64,000 nt of DNA from Xanthomonas hortorum (GCF_024339125.1 NZ_CP101417.1:2863001-2927000); one strand, 5' to 3'. Positions 52,803-62,311 are shown, counted from the first letter of the stretch. Numbers and translations: made by a program. The notes: generated from the sequence alone by a model not told the origin.

Positions 52803-52995
52803 GCCGGGACGATTATAGCGTGCGTCCGACCCACCGGGCGCACCCGCCGCGCCTGCCGCGTCACGGCTGTTGTGCTTGGGTCCGCTTAACCTTGCAACGG
52901 CGAGCGCCTATCATCGTCGCCCTTATGCTCATCCCGGCGCCGCGACTCGCGGATGCTGGTGTGCGTCCCCGATGCACCACGTTTCGGACTCCTGC

Positions 52996-54249
52996 ATGAC
53001 CCCCACCACGCCTTCCACCCGTCGCATGGCGCTGCTGCTCGCCGGGTTGGCGATGTTCGGCCCGTTTTCCATCGACACCATCTTTCCGGCGTTTTCGCGG
53101 CTCAGCCGCAGCCTGGCGGTGGACGAGGTGGCGATCCAGCAGACCATCAGCGTCTATCTGCTCGCCTACGGGGTGATGAGCATTGCGCACGGGCCGCTGT
53201 CCGATGCGTGGGGCCGCAAGCGGGTGATCCTGGGCGGGCTGGTGCTGTTCATCGCAGGCTCGGTGGGCTGTGCGCTGTCGCAGGATCTGCCCACCTTGCT
53301 GGCGTTCCGCGCGTTGCAGGGCCTGTCGGCCGGTGTGGGCATGATCGTCGGCCGGGCAGTGATCCGCGATCTGTTCCACGGTGCGGATGCGCAACGGCTG
53401 ATGAGCCAGGTGTCGATGATCTTCGGCATCGCCCCGGCGATTGCGCCGATCATCGGCGGCTGGATCCTGCTCAGCGGCGCGGGCTGGCCGCTGATCTTCT
53501 GGTTTCTGGTCGCGTTCGGGCTGGTGCTGCTGGTTGCGACAGTGACCTGGCTGCCGGAGACCCATCCGCTGGAAGCGCGCACGCCACTGCAGCTGCGCAG
53601 CTTGATGCACGACTACGTGCGGATCGGCTTCAACCCGCGTTTTCAGCGGCTGGCGGCGGCCGGCGCATTCAACTTCGCGGGCATTTTTCTGTACATCGCC
53701 TCGGCGCCGGTGTTGATCATGCGCCACCTGCACATGGGCGAGGGCGATTTCGCCTGGTTGTTCATCCCCACCATCGGCGGCATGACGCTGGGCTCGTTCC
53801 TGTCCGGGCGCATGGCCGGCAGCATGGACCCGGTGCGGCAGATTCGTATTGGCTTCATCTGCTGCGGCGTGGCGGCGCTGGCCAATCTTGGCTACACCTT
53901 GTCGGTGGCGCAGATCAGCCTGCCGTGGGCGGTGCTGCCGATCTTCCTGGCCGGTATGGGCATGGCCCTGATCTTCCCGATCCTGGCGCTGGCGGTGCTG
54001 GACATGTACCCGCATCAGCGCGGCCTGGCCTCTTCGCTGCAGGCCTTCACCCAGCTGATGACCAATACGCTGGTAGCCGGTGTGCTGTCGCCGCTGCTGA
54101 GTGAACACCCGCGCCATCTGGCGATCGGCATGACCGGTTTTTTCTTGCTGGGCTGGCTATTCTGGCGCTGGGAGCGCCGCAGCGGCCGCCGTCTTCGCCG
54201 CCGCCAGGCCGCAGAGGCAGTGCCTCTGGAGCCGGCCGACCACCTCTGA
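52996..54249 (+). CDS. Bcr/CflA-type MFS drug exporter
   Basis: This 417-residue protein is given the ATG starting 'MTPTTPSTRRMALLLAGLAMFGPFSIDT'; an in-frame ATG 24 bp upstream cannot be excluded. Twelve hydrophobic segments are visible. The MFS loop motif A appears as 'GPLSDAWGRKRVILGG', motif C as 'IAPAIAPIIGGWIL', and the family start 'FGPFSIDTIFPAF' is typical of Bcr/CflA/FloR exporters. It should be a proton antiporter for small toxic compounds. It diverges from the gcvP leader and may be co-transcribed with the small gene 16 bp downstream. Confidence 0.9.
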   Translation: MTPTTPSTRRMALLLAGLAMFGPFSIDTIFPAFSRLSRSLAVDEVAIQQTISVYLLAYGVMSIAHGPLSDAWGRKRVILGGLVLFIAGSVGCALSQDLPTLLAFRALQGLSAGVGMIVGRAVIRDLFHGADAQRLMSQVSMIFGIAPAIAPIIGGWILLSGAGWPLIFWFLVAFGLVLLVATVTWLPETHPLEARTPLQLRSLMHDYVRIGFNPRFQRLAAAGAFNFAGIFLYIASAPVLIMRHLHMGEGDFAWLFIPTIGGMTLGSFLSGRMAGSMDPVRQIRIGFICCGVAALANLGYTLSVAQISLPWAVLPIFLAGMGMALIFPILALAVLDMYPHQRGLASSLQAFTQLMTNTLVAGVLSPLLSEHPRHLAIGMTGFFLLGWLFWRWERRSGRRLRRRQAAEAVPLEPADHL

Positions 54250-54265
54250 CCTCACAGGAGCCTGC

Positions 54266-54667
54266 ATGTCCACCGATTCCAAGCTGCGCCGCGACGCCCG
54301 CAAGCGCGCCGCCGAGCGCCAGCGCAACCAGGCCGCTGCCAAGGTCACTGCCGATTCGCCGATCGAAGCGCATGCCGAACTGCGCGACCAGCAACGCACG
54401 CTACTTGCCGGCATCGTCCGCCGCGACGGCGAATGGGTGCTTGGCATGGACGGTCGCATCGCCGGCGAAAGCACCAGCGCCGCGCAGGTATTGGCCTTGA
54501 TCATGCGCGCGGCCGAACTGCACGAACGCCAGGGCACGCCGGTGCGGCTGACCTATTCGGATGCGCTCAAAGATGCCGCGCATGCCGAGGCGGCCGCCGA
54601 CGGCAGGGATTTCGAGGCATTCCGGATCGAGTTTTCGCAAAAGCTGGCGCCCACGCGTACGCACTGA
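54266..54667 (+). CDS. Conserved hypothetical protein, 133 residues
   Basis: It starts with AGGAG seven nt before the ATG, 16 bp after the exporter stop, so the two are likely one transcript. A basic, Ala/Arg-rich N-terminus ('SKLRRDARKRAAERQRNQAAAK') is followed by a small domain with 'LLAGIVRRDGEWVLGMDGRIAGES' and 'RLTYSDALKDAAHAEAAADGRDFE'. There is no signal or membrane segment. The basic tail might bind nucleic acid. No family name is recognised. Confidence 0.7.
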   Translation: MSTDSKLRRDARKRAAERQRNQAAAKVTADSPIEAHAELRDQQRTLLAGIVRRDGEWVLGMDGRIAGESTSAAQVLALIMRAAELHERQGTPVRLTYSDALKDAAHAEAAADGRDFEAFRIEFSQKLAPTRTH

Positions 54668-54901
54668 GGCGTGCGGGTGATGGGCCAGCGATGGGCCCGT
54701 GCCGGTGTGTTCATCGATGCAGGCAAGGACGGTCGCCTGACGTTCGCCTATTGAGGTGCAGTTGTGCCGGTGGCCAGGGTCACCGATGCAACGCCTGACG
54801 CAGCGCCGAGCTGGGTCAGGCCGGAGCGGTTGCTCTCGTTGTCGCCGCATCCGGCAGCCCAGCTGGCGCTGCCGGATGGTCTTCGGGAATAACCGCAAGT
54901 G

Positions 54902-56836
54902 TCAGCGCGAAGGCGCGTGCGGCGACGGTTCCTGTTGCGGCGCCTGCTCGCGCACGGTGGCGTTGTGGTCTTGCTCGGCCTGTACGGCCTGCAAGCGCTG
55001 CACGCTGCTTTCCAGCGGCGTTTGCTGCGCGGCCTGGGCATCGAAGCTTGCGCGCAGGTGCGCGGGCGAATCGAGCGCTCCCTCGACGACGAAGCCCCGG
55101 GCCGGGTCATGGCCGAGCACCACGTGGTCCACGCGCTGTAGCCCATGCTCACGCGCGGTGACAAGGGCTCCCATTGCCAGGCGCTCGCTATCCGCATCGG
55201 GCACGCGGCCGCGCGCGGTCTCCAGTTGCTCTACCGCTGCGGTGCATTGCTTCAGCAGCGTATGGTCCGGATTGGCCGGATGGCGCGGATCCGAAGCCGC
55301 GGTTGTTGCAGGCGCCTGGCGCGGCAGCGCTTCGGTGTCGATGCGCTGCAACTGGCCGTCGTATTTTCCATCGGCGCCGTCGGCAATGCGCTGCAGCCGC
55401 TCGACGAACGCATAAGGCTCGCCGCCCACGTTGCGGGCCATTGCGATCGCGAAGTGTTCGGGCGACTGCGACGGCGCGTTGCGGTCGCCGACCAGCGAGC
55501 TCAGCGAGCTGCCGCCGATCTTGCTGGCCTCGACGCTGGCCTGGGTCTGCTCCATCAGCGCCTGCATCTGCACCTCGCTGAATGCCAGCGTGGTCTTCTG
55601 CCCCGGCTTGATCGCACCGGTGCCCACCATCTCGCCGCTCAGCGCGCTGTTGAGATTTTGCGCGATCGCCTTTTCCTCGCTGGCCTCGTTGCGGCCACCC
55701 AGGCGCTGCATCAGTCCGGGCGCGGCGACATCGCCATCGATCTCGAAGCGGTAGCTGCGTTCCTGCACGCGTTCGGTCTCGTTGCCGTCGTACTGGCGCA
55801 CGATCGTCAGCGGCACATTGCCGCCGTATTGCAGCTGTTGTACCACCGTGTAGCCGTCCTGGCCCGGTGTGCTGATGCGCACCTGGCTGCCTTCGTTGCG
55901 GCTGCCGGCCAGATCGGCACTGAGCGGGCCCAATTCCAGCTGCAGACGCTGCTGCGAGCTGAAACTGATCCGCTCCACCGTCTGTAGCTCATCGACGCCC
56001 GGCACGCCCGGTGCAATCTTGCCCTCGCGCACGAAGTCGCCCATGGCCGCGAGCGCACGCGGATCGGCGAGGTCGAACTGCGCGCTGTGCACCTGCGACT
56101 GGCCCAGCGCGTCGGCACGCCCAAGCAGGGCCTGCGCCGGTCCCACCTTGACGCCAACCGCGTTCACTGCCTCGATGGCTGCGTTGGGCCCGGTCACCAC
56201 ACGCACGTGGCGCTCGTCCACGCGCTCAATTAGATAGCTGCGGCCGCTGGCTTCGGTGATCTCGCTCTGCATGGTGAGGTTGTGCAGACTCGCCGAGGTA
56301 TCGCGCTGGGTGTAGGTCTGCGTGTCCATCACTGCGCGCGCGCCGATCGGCAGGCTCTCCGGCTGCAGCGGATTGATGCGTGTGGCAGCCTCTGCAGGCT
56401 GGTCGACGCCGGGCAGCGTCAGTGAATAGCGCATGCGCTGCCCGGCACTGACGCTGGCTTCGATGTTCAACTTGCCGTCGCCGAGCTTGGTCTGCAGGCT
56501 TTGCTGCTGGCCGGTGCGCGCGTCGGCCTCGAGGTTGAAGGTGGTGGTCTTGGCGTCGGCATCGCTGAGCTTGCCCAGGCCTAGCGCGCTGCTGGTGCGC
56601 AGGCTGTTCTCGCCCAACGCCTGGGTTTTACTGCCGTTGCTCTGCTCGCTGGTCTGCGAATACTTGACCGACTGCTCTGTCGAGTTCAACGCGACTGTGG
56701 CGCTGCCCAGTTCTGCCGAGTATTCGGTGTTCTTGCTGCTGTAGATCGGGTCGAACGCGCGATCGTTCGCGTCGTCGATGAACTGCTTGTTGGGGTCCAG
56801 GTTCTGCTGGTCCGGGCCGGTGGAGGCGTTGTTCAT
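54902..56836 (-). CDS. Putative X-T4SS effector (X-Tfe) with C-terminal XVIPCD
   Basis: This is a 644-residue protein starting at 'MNNASTGPDQQNLDPNK'; the longer upstream frame is antisense-like. The last ~120 residues match the Xanthomonas VirD4-interacting conserved domain: 'HPANPDHTLLKQCTAAVEQLE', 'SERLAMGALVTAREHGLQRVDHVVLG', 'FVVEGALDSPAHLRASFDA' and a Gln-rich end. Proteins with this signal are recruited by the VirD4 coupling protein and injected into rival bacteria. The ~500-residue N-terminal part has long polar, beta-rich stretches and a central 'SYLIERVDERHVRVVTG' region that I cannot assign to a lytic enzyme family. No immunity lipoprotein gene is adjacent. Confidence 0.8.
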   Translation of the reverse strand: MNNASTGPDQQNLDPNKQFIDDANDRAFDPIYSSKNTEYSAELGSATVALNSTEQSVKYSQTSEQSNGSKTQALGENSLRTSSALGLGKLSDADAKTTTFNLEADARTGQQQSLQTKLGDGKLNIEASVSAGQRMRYSLTLPGVDQPAEAATRINPLQPESLPIGARAVMDTQTYTQRDTSASLHNLTMQSEITEASGRSYLIERVDERHVRVVTGPNAAIEAVNAVGVKVGPAQALLGRADALGQSQVHSAQFDLADPRALAAMGDFVREGKIAPGVPGVDELQTVERISFSSQQRLQLELGPLSADLAGSRNEGSQVRISTPGQDGYTVVQQLQYGGNVPLTIVRQYDGNETERVQERSYRFEIDGDVAAPGLMQRLGGRNEASEEKAIAQNLNSALSGEMVGTGAIKPGQKTTLAFSEVQMQALMEQTQASVEASKIGGSSLSSLVGDRNAPSQSPEHFAIAMARNVGGEPYAFVERLQRIADGADGKYDGQLQRIDTEALPRQAPATTAASDPRHPANPDHTLLKQCTAAVEQLETARGRVPDADSERLAMGALVTAREHGLQRVDHVVLGHDPARGFVVEGALDSPAHLRASFDAQAAQQTPLESSVQRLQAVQAEQDHNATVREQAPQQEPSPHAPSR

Positions 56837-56966
56837 TGGATGCGTCCTGCATGCTGCGCCTGTGCAGCGGGCGCGCAGTATATCGCCGGCGTTTTGTACG
56901 TTTATCAAATGAATGTTATGCGGCGGCCAGTGTCTGGCTACCGCATGCCGCTGGGTAGATGGGGCG

Positions 56967-58991
56967 TCAGCGCGTTGCGGCAGGCGCAGGCGCGTTGGTG
57001 GGTGCAGCTGGCGCAGTCGCCTGCCAGCCACACAGCTGCCCCTGATTCTGCTGCTTCAACCATTCGTTCATCGGTGCGAAATATTCCAGCATCGGGCCGG
57101 CATCCAGGCGGTCGTTGCCGGTGAGTTCCTTCAGCGTGGTCTGCCACGGTTGGCTGGAGCCACGCTGCAACATCGACCAGAATTTCTGCCCGGCGTCCTT
57201 GTTGCCGTAAAAGCTACATTCGTACAGCGGCCCGTGATGGCCGGCGGCTTCGCACAGGCCCTTGTAGAACTGAAACTGCAGAATATGCGCAAGAAAATAA
57301 CGGGTGTACGGCGTATTGCCGGGCACATGGTATTTGGCGCCGGCATCGAAGAACTCTTCGCCGCGCGCGCTTGCCGGCGCGACGCCCTGGTACTTGGCCT
57401 TGAGTTCCCACCAGGCCTGGTTGTAATGCTCGGGCGTGATCGAGCCATCGAACACGCCCCAGCGCCAGCGGTCGATCATCAAGCCGAACGGCAAAAAGGC
57501 GACCTTGCTCAGCGCCATGCGCATCTGCGAATTGATCAGCGCCTCGCGGCCGGTTTGCTGTTCGCCCACCATGCCGATCGACTGCAGATACTTGGGCGTC
57601 ATCGCCAGCACGATGGTGTCGCCGATCGCTTCGTGGAAACCATCGTTGGCGCCATTCTGAAACAGCGGCGGCAGCGGGTTATAGGCCAGGTCGTAATAGA
57701 TGTGGCCCAACTCGTGATAGATGGTGGTGAAGTCTTCTTCGGTCGGGTTGATGCACATCTTGGTACGCACGTCCGCGCCGATGTTCTGGTTCGCCTCGCC
57801 GCCCATGTTCATATCCCACGCGCTGGCGTGACAGACCACGTCGCGATCCAGCGGTTTGATGAACTGCGAGCGTTGCCAGTAGGTGTCGGGAAGTTTGGGC
57901 ATGCCGAGCGAGGTGTAGAAGTCCTGCGCACGCTCGGTCATCTGTTTTGCGGTACGCAGTTGCGCTTCGCGCTCGGCCTGGAAGCGTGCACCGCTACCGC
58001 CTTCGCTGGTATTGGCTACGTTGCGTGCCAGCACCGCGCTCAGATTGCCCTGGTACTGTTTTTCCAGCGCAGCGGTGATGTCCAGATCGCCAGCGCCCGG
58101 ATACGGCTGCAGCAGATCCCACAGGTTGCTCCAGTCCTGCTGCCACATGTTGCCCATCAGATGCGCGGGCAACATGCCGCCGGCGATCTCGCCCTTGTCC
58201 TTGCCATACTGCGTATCGAGCTTGCCGCGTGCGTAGCATTGCAGTTGCGCGTACAGCGGTTTGACCTGCTCCCACAAACGGTCGGTTTCGCTGGCAAGCT
58301 GCGCTGGCGGCATGTCGTAACCACTGCGCCACAGCACGCCGACATCGGCGAAACCCAAGCCGCGCGCGCCTTCGTTAGCGAGCTCGGCAAAGCGTTGGTA
58401 ATCCTTGCGCATGGGTTGTGCGGTGGCGTGCCAACCTTGCCAGGCGTCGAGTTGTTCGTTGTAGTCGCGGCTGCGCGCCAGCACCTGTTCCAGCTCGCCC
58501 AGCTGGCGGCAGCGGCGCTGTTCGCCCTCGCCGATGCAGTAGCGCGCCGCGCCGTAATCGCCTTCCATCTTGGCGGCGATCTGGGTTAGTTCGGCCAGCT
58601 TGGTCGGGTCGTGTGGGGCGGGCAGGGCGCTCATCAATGTCAGTAATTTCAACGCGCGCGCGCTGTCGGCCGACATCGGCAGGCCGGCGTATTGCTTGGA
58701 TTGTTCGATCCAGCGATCCAGCTGCGCCAGCTGGCGTTCGTTGGCCTTGGCGGCCAGCAACTGCGAGTCGCCAGTGATGTAGGTCGATGACAGCCACTGC
58801 GCTGCGGTGAGCTCCGGATATGCGGCTTTGTATTCGGCGCTGATGCGCGCAACGAACTGGTCGGCGCTTTCGGCAGGGGCGGCCTTGGTGGCGGCGGGTT
58901 TGGCCGGCGGGGCCGCATCCTGGCGGCAGGCCGACAACGACAGGGTGCCGGCAGCGACAGTCAATGCCAGCAAAAGCAAACGAGGATTCAC
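56967..58991 (-). CDS. M2-family peptidyl-dipeptidase (ACE-like) lipoprotein
   Basis: This 674-residue protein has a lipoprotein signal (LLLALTVAAGTLSLSAC) and the zinc-binding 'HELGHIYYDLAYNPLP', with the third ligand region 'GFHEAIGDTIVLAM'. Chloride/substrate-site segments such as 'GMPKLPDTYWQRSQF' and 'MCINPTEEDFTTIYHE' are like those of angiotensin-converting enzyme. An ACE-like enzyme has been characterised from a citrus Xanthomonas. It removes C-terminal dipeptides, probably in the periplasm. It lies upstream of the effector gene with a 130-bp gap. Confidence 0.94.
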   Translation of the reverse strand: MNPRLLLLALTVAAGTLSLSACRQDAAPPAKPAATKAAPAESADQFVARISAEYKAAYPELTAAQWLSSTYITGDSQLLAAKANERQLAQLDRWIEQSKQYAGLPMSADSARALKLLTLMSALPAPHDPTKLAELTQIAAKMEGDYGAARYCIGEGEQRRCRQLGELEQVLARSRDYNEQLDAWQGWHATAQPMRKDYQRFAELANEGARGLGFADVGVLWRSGYDMPPAQLASETDRLWEQVKPLYAQLQCYARGKLDTQYGKDKGEIAGGMLPAHLMGNMWQQDWSNLWDLLQPYPGAGDLDITAALEKQYQGNLSAVLARNVANTSEGGSGARFQAEREAQLRTAKQMTERAQDFYTSLGMPKLPDTYWQRSQFIKPLDRDVVCHASAWDMNMGGEANQNIGADVRTKMCINPTEEDFTTIYHELGHIYYDLAYNPLPPLFQNGANDGFHEAIGDTIVLAMTPKYLQSIGMVGEQQTGREALINSQMRMALSKVAFLPFGLMIDRWRWGVFDGSITPEHYNQAWWELKAKYQGVAPASARGEEFFDAGAKYHVPGNTPYTRYFLAHILQFQFYKGLCEAAGHHGPLYECSFYGNKDAGQKFWSMLQRGSSQPWQTTLKELTGNDRLDAGPMLEYFAPMNEWLKQQNQGQLCGWQATAPAAPTNAPAPAATR

Positions 58992-59284
58992 GGATGGTCC
59001 TTGCGGTGAAGTCCGACGAAGGCTAGAGCGCGCCGCGACTCAGGGCAAGCGGTGTCGCCGTGCATGCGATGCGGATAGCTGCCAATCCATGTGTGGCTAG
59101 TGGAGCAGCCAACAAAACTACTGGCTCACTGCCAGACGGGCGCGGCCTGTGTTCGTTGCGGCATGAATCGCGCGGGCATTGGGACCTTGAGTGCGCTGTC
59201 CATACTTGCCTGCCCATTGCTCGCGACGTTTGTCAGCTAATTATCAGAAATTGATAAGAACGTGAGATATCCAGTTGTCTCGGA
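58992..59284. other. Intergenic stretch upstream of the M2 peptidase
   Basis: These 293 bp hold the M2 peptidase promoter region and a partial dispersed repeat (GAGCAGCCAACAAAACTA near 59103) resembling arms at 28.1 and 46.1 kb. No gene is supported. Confidence 0.4.
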
Positions 59285-59493
59285 GTGATTGGACGTCATG
59301 AATGCGTCGGTGGCAGAGCGGCTGATCTTCGGGCTAGCTGCAGGGCTCTTGCCCGCCCACCGTCGCGGGACACGCCGCAAGTACGTCCATGTAGGCTCTT
59401 ACGCGGCATCCGTGCCGCGTAAGGTCCCGCGACGGTGAGCGGGCAAGGACCAGTCGAGATGGTCAGTGTGCATGTTTGCAAGCAAGGCATGAC
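59285..59493 (-). repeat. Long hairpin repeat, copy B (inverted relative to copy A)
   Basis: This ~209-bp unit is the reverse complement of 49163-49380 with scattered differences. It contains the hairpin 59345-59450 with arms GCCCGCCCACCGTCGCGGGAC and GTCCCGCGACGGTGAGCGGGC (each given here in part), plus the 'GTACGTCCATGTAGGCTCTT' core. Homology continues on both sides of the hairpin to GTGATTGG on the left and GGCATGAC on the right. Confidence 0.8.
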
Positions 59494-59587
59494 ACGCGTT
59501 GTCTGGATAACTGTGCATCCGATCAGCTTCGCAACGCAACGAGATCAACAGGCAGGCTTTCAACAAGCAGCCGACTCACTTTCTGGT

Positions 59588-59690
59588 GCGGTGTCCTCGC
59601 CGCTTGCGGGACCGTGTGGCGGCATGGATGCCGCCACCGAGCCTACATGGACGTACTTGCGGCGTGTCCCGCGAGCGGCGAGGGCACCGC
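59588..59690 (+). repeat. Related hairpin element, copy C
   Basis: A 103-bp hairpin with arms GCGGTGTCCTCGCCGC and GCGGCGAGGGCACCGC shares the 'GAGCCTACATGGACGTACTT' core and the 'GGCGGCATGGATGCCGCC' inner stem with copies A and B. The outer arms differ and the flanks are unrelated. It lies 106 bp after the transferase gene's stop on the opposite strand and may serve as a terminator. Confidence 0.75.
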
Positions 59691-59796
59691 GCCCTCGACT
59701 CATTGCTTTGGGCTCTGGACTCGTCCATCCGTACGCGAACCAGCGCGGCAGGCGTGATCTTCTCGCCGGTTCCGCTTGGAAATATCGAAACTGCGT

Positions 59797-61452
59797 TCAT
59801 CCTGCGCATTGTGCAAACAGATCGCGCTCGCGTGCGTAGACACTAGTTTTGACCTGCATCAGACCCAGGATCGAGGGGAACAAGGCATCGTGATCGGTGT
59901 ACTGACCGGCGCGGTGACGCAGGCAGGTTTCATCCAGGCCGCGATCGCGCGCGAACTCCGGCGAGAACCACATCACCATCGGCACGTGGGTCTGCTCCTT
60001 GGGCGCGATCGCATACGGCACGCCATGCAGATACAGGCCTTTTTCGCCGAGTGATTCGCCGTGATCGGAGACGTAGATCATCGCGGTGTCATAGTCCTGC
60101 AAACCGCGCAGCGTGTGGATGGCCTGATTGAGGAAGTGATCGGTATAGCCGATGGAATTGTCGTAGGCGTTGACGATGTCCTGGCGGCTGCAGCTGCCCA
60201 GATCGGCGGTTTTACACACTGGTTTGAAGCGTTCGAAATGCGCCGGGTAGCGTTCGAAGTAACTCGGTCCATGGCTGCCCAATTGATGCAGCACCACGAC
60301 GCGATCGCCGGGCTTGGCGCGCACCTGTGCAGCCAGGTCGCTGAGAAGAATCTCGTCCATGCAGCGGCCGTCGGCACATAATCCCGGTGTGGTGGCATCG
60401 TCCAGCTTCTGAAGCTCCAGGCCGTCGCACACGCCCTTGCAGCCAGACTGGTTGTCGCGCCACAGCGTGGAAATGCCGGCGTGATCGAGTACATGCAGCA
60501 GCGACTGATGGCCGCGGATCATGTCTTCGTTGTAATCGCGCCGGCCAAACGGCGAGAACATGCATGGCACCGAGACTTCGGTGCTGGTGCCGCACGAATG
60601 CATGTCCGGGAAGTTGATCACCCCGGCCTGCGCCAGCTCCGGCGTGGTCTGGCGTGCGTAACCATTAAGGCCCCAGTTCTGCGCACGCGCGGTCTCGCCC
60701 AGGACCACCAGTAGCAAACGTGGGCGACTGCCGGCAGCACGTGGCGTGGCCATTGCATCGTGTTCGATCGGCTGCTTGGGCACGTGCTTGATCGGCGAAT
60801 CGGATTTGAGGTTCTGTCGCAACGCCACGATGTAATTGATCGGCGTGGCCAGGTAACGCACCTCGCGGTGATTGCGCATCAACGCGGAAATATCCTGGAA
60901 CGACAGCATCGTGCCAGCCGCGCCCACCACTGCCACGATCAGTAGAAAGCCGGCGCGAATCGCCAGCGACTTGCCGGTGCTGCGTGCGCGCAACCGGGTG
61001 CGCCACAACAGCGTTGTGGGGATCAGGAAGTAGCACACCAGCGGCAGGATCAAGCCAGGGGTGAGCAGTTCGCGCGATTCCTTGTGGTCGGTATGCAGCA
61101 CGTTGCGCAGCATGTCCGCATCCAGATAGACGTTGTAGCTGTCCATGTAATGCGCAGCCAACGCGGTGGTGAACAGCAGCACCGTCAGTAGCGGTTTTGC
61201 ATTCCAGCGCCAAACCAGCAAGCCCAACAGCAAGGCATGCACGGCAAGCAGCAGCGCCATCAACGAGATGGCAAATCCAATGCTGCCTGGATGTGTCGCC
61301 ATCGCCGTGCGCCAGAACAACTGATTGCACACCAGAGCGAAAAACAGGCTCGACAGCAGGACCAGCGTCTCGGTCGACACGGTCGGCCGCGTACTCCAGG
61401 TCAGCGCACGCGGGCGCGCTTGCCCTTGCGGTTCCGGTAGCCAGGTACTCAT
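59797..61452 (-). CDS. eptA: Lipid A phosphoethanolamine transferase (EptA-like)
   Basis: This is a 551-residue protein starting at the ATG that overlaps the preceding TGA. Five N-terminal transmembrane helices (residues ~25-200) precede a periplasmic sulfatase-fold domain. It has the catalytic threonine in 'HSCGTSTEVSVPCMFSPF', the zinc-binding 'YVSDHGESLGEKGLYLHG', 'VVLHQLGSHGPSYFERYP' and a set of cysteines for disulfides. It adds phosphoethanolamine to lipid A phosphates and so lowers binding of cationic peptides. It is the third gene of the envelope-modification operon. Confidence 0.93.
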   Translation of the reverse strand: MSTWLPEPQGQARPRALTWSTRPTVSTETLVLLSSLFFALVCNQLFWRTAMATHPGSIGFAISLMALLLAVHALLLGLLVWRWNAKPLLTVLLFTTALAAHYMDSYNVYLDADMLRNVLHTDHKESRELLTPGLILPLVCYFLIPTTLLWRTRLRARSTGKSLAIRAGFLLIVAVVGAAGTMLSFQDISALMRNHREVRYLATPINYIVALRQNLKSDSPIKHVPKQPIEHDAMATPRAAGSRPRLLLVVLGETARAQNWGLNGYARQTTPELAQAGVINFPDMHSCGTSTEVSVPCMFSPFGRRDYNEDMIRGHQSLLHVLDHAGISTLWRDNQSGCKGVCDGLELQKLDDATTPGLCADGRCMDEILLSDLAAQVRAKPGDRVVVLHQLGSHGPSYFERYPAHFERFKPVCKTADLGSCSRQDIVNAYDNSIGYTDHFLNQAIHTLRGLQDYDTAMIYVSDHGESLGEKGLYLHGVPYAIAPKEQTHVPMVMWFSPEFARDRGLDETCLRHRAGQYTDHDALFPSILGLMQVKTSVYARERDLFAQCAG

Positions 61453-62234
61453 GCTGCATCCCCCGATTGCAACATCAAACCACGCGCGCGATGCGGCCGA
61501 GCCAGCATCACGCAGTACAGTGCCAGTGCGCTCACCCAACACACCGCCAACGACCATAGGTCGTGCGAGAGAAAGTGTGCGCCGCGCAGTTGTTGTGCAA
61601 TACCGAAAATGAGACCTGCTGCTAGACCTGCGAACAAAGCTGTAAAGCGCCATGCAGGACGTAGAGACAGCGCACAAAAATACAGCGCCACCCAGGCATA
61701 ACCGGCGCTTGCATGGCCGGCGGGAAAACACCCTGACGCAGCAATGCCATGGCGCGACTCAAATAAACCGATCATTGCCTGCGTGCCGCCATAACGGCTC
61801 AGATCCCAGGGGCAATCCATCGCTGTCCAGGATTTAAGGAGCGACACCAGCGAGGTCGACAGTGCGATCGATGCGGCGAGATACGTCAGTGGCCAGCGCA
61901 GTGCACGCCTGCGCGGAGCAAACCAGGCGGCCACAGCCAGCAGTAACACGCAAACTCCGGCAGTTGTGCTCAACCATTTGCCGACGCGATGCACAACGCC
62001 GCTGGTAAACCAATGCTCCTTGAGCAGCCATTGCCCGCCTTCCAGGCGATACAGCACATCGGCAATCCACTGGTCGCCACCGGCGCCCATCAGCAGTGCG
62101 CTGAGCAACAGCACACCCGTCAGCGGCATCCATAGATGGCGAACAAAAAAACGCGCCCGCACATCAGGGGCGATGCGCACCAGAACTGGCGCACGGACGG
62201 GAAGCGTGCTCATCGGAATGTCGGTCTGTGTCAT
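61449..62234 (-). CDS. PAP2-family membrane phosphatase
   Basis: This 261-residue protein has about six transmembrane helices and the PAP2 motifs: 'LLKSWTAMDCPWDLSRYGG' (variant of motif 1), 'CFPAGHASAGYAWVAL' (motif 2 with the His) and 'QLRGAHFLSHDLWSLAV' (motif 3 with the His-Asp). A start at an internal ATG 21 bp downstream is possible. The position between an ArnT-like gene and eptA, with 4-nt overlap into eptA, suggests lipid A 1-phosphatase or undecaprenyl-diphosphate phosphatase activity (LpxE/LpxT-like). Confidence 0.88.
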   Translation of the reverse strand: MTQTDIPMSTLPVRAPVLVRIAPDVRARFFVRHLWMPLTGVLLLSALLMGAGGDQWIADVLYRLEGGQWLLKEHWFTSGVVHRVGKWLSTTAGVCVLLLAVAAWFAPRRRALRWPLTYLAASIALSTSLVSLLKSWTAMDCPWDLSRYGGTQAMIGLFESRHGIAASGCFPAGHASAGYAWVALYFCALSLRPAWRFTALFAGLAAGLIFGIAQQLRGAHFLSHDLWSLAVCWVSALALYCVMLARPHRARGLMLQSGDAA

Positions 62235-62311
62235 TGCCCGGCATCTTCGAAACCCGGATGTCGGAGAGCGGTCGGACCGGAGTTGCCCAGCCGTTAATCG
62301 ACACCGAGCAT

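Noticed and set aside
56967..58991. ACE-like lipoprotein as the immunity partner of the neighbouring effector
   Set aside because: It is a full-length metallopeptidase with an intact HELGH site, unlike the small lipoprotein inhibitors of this system.
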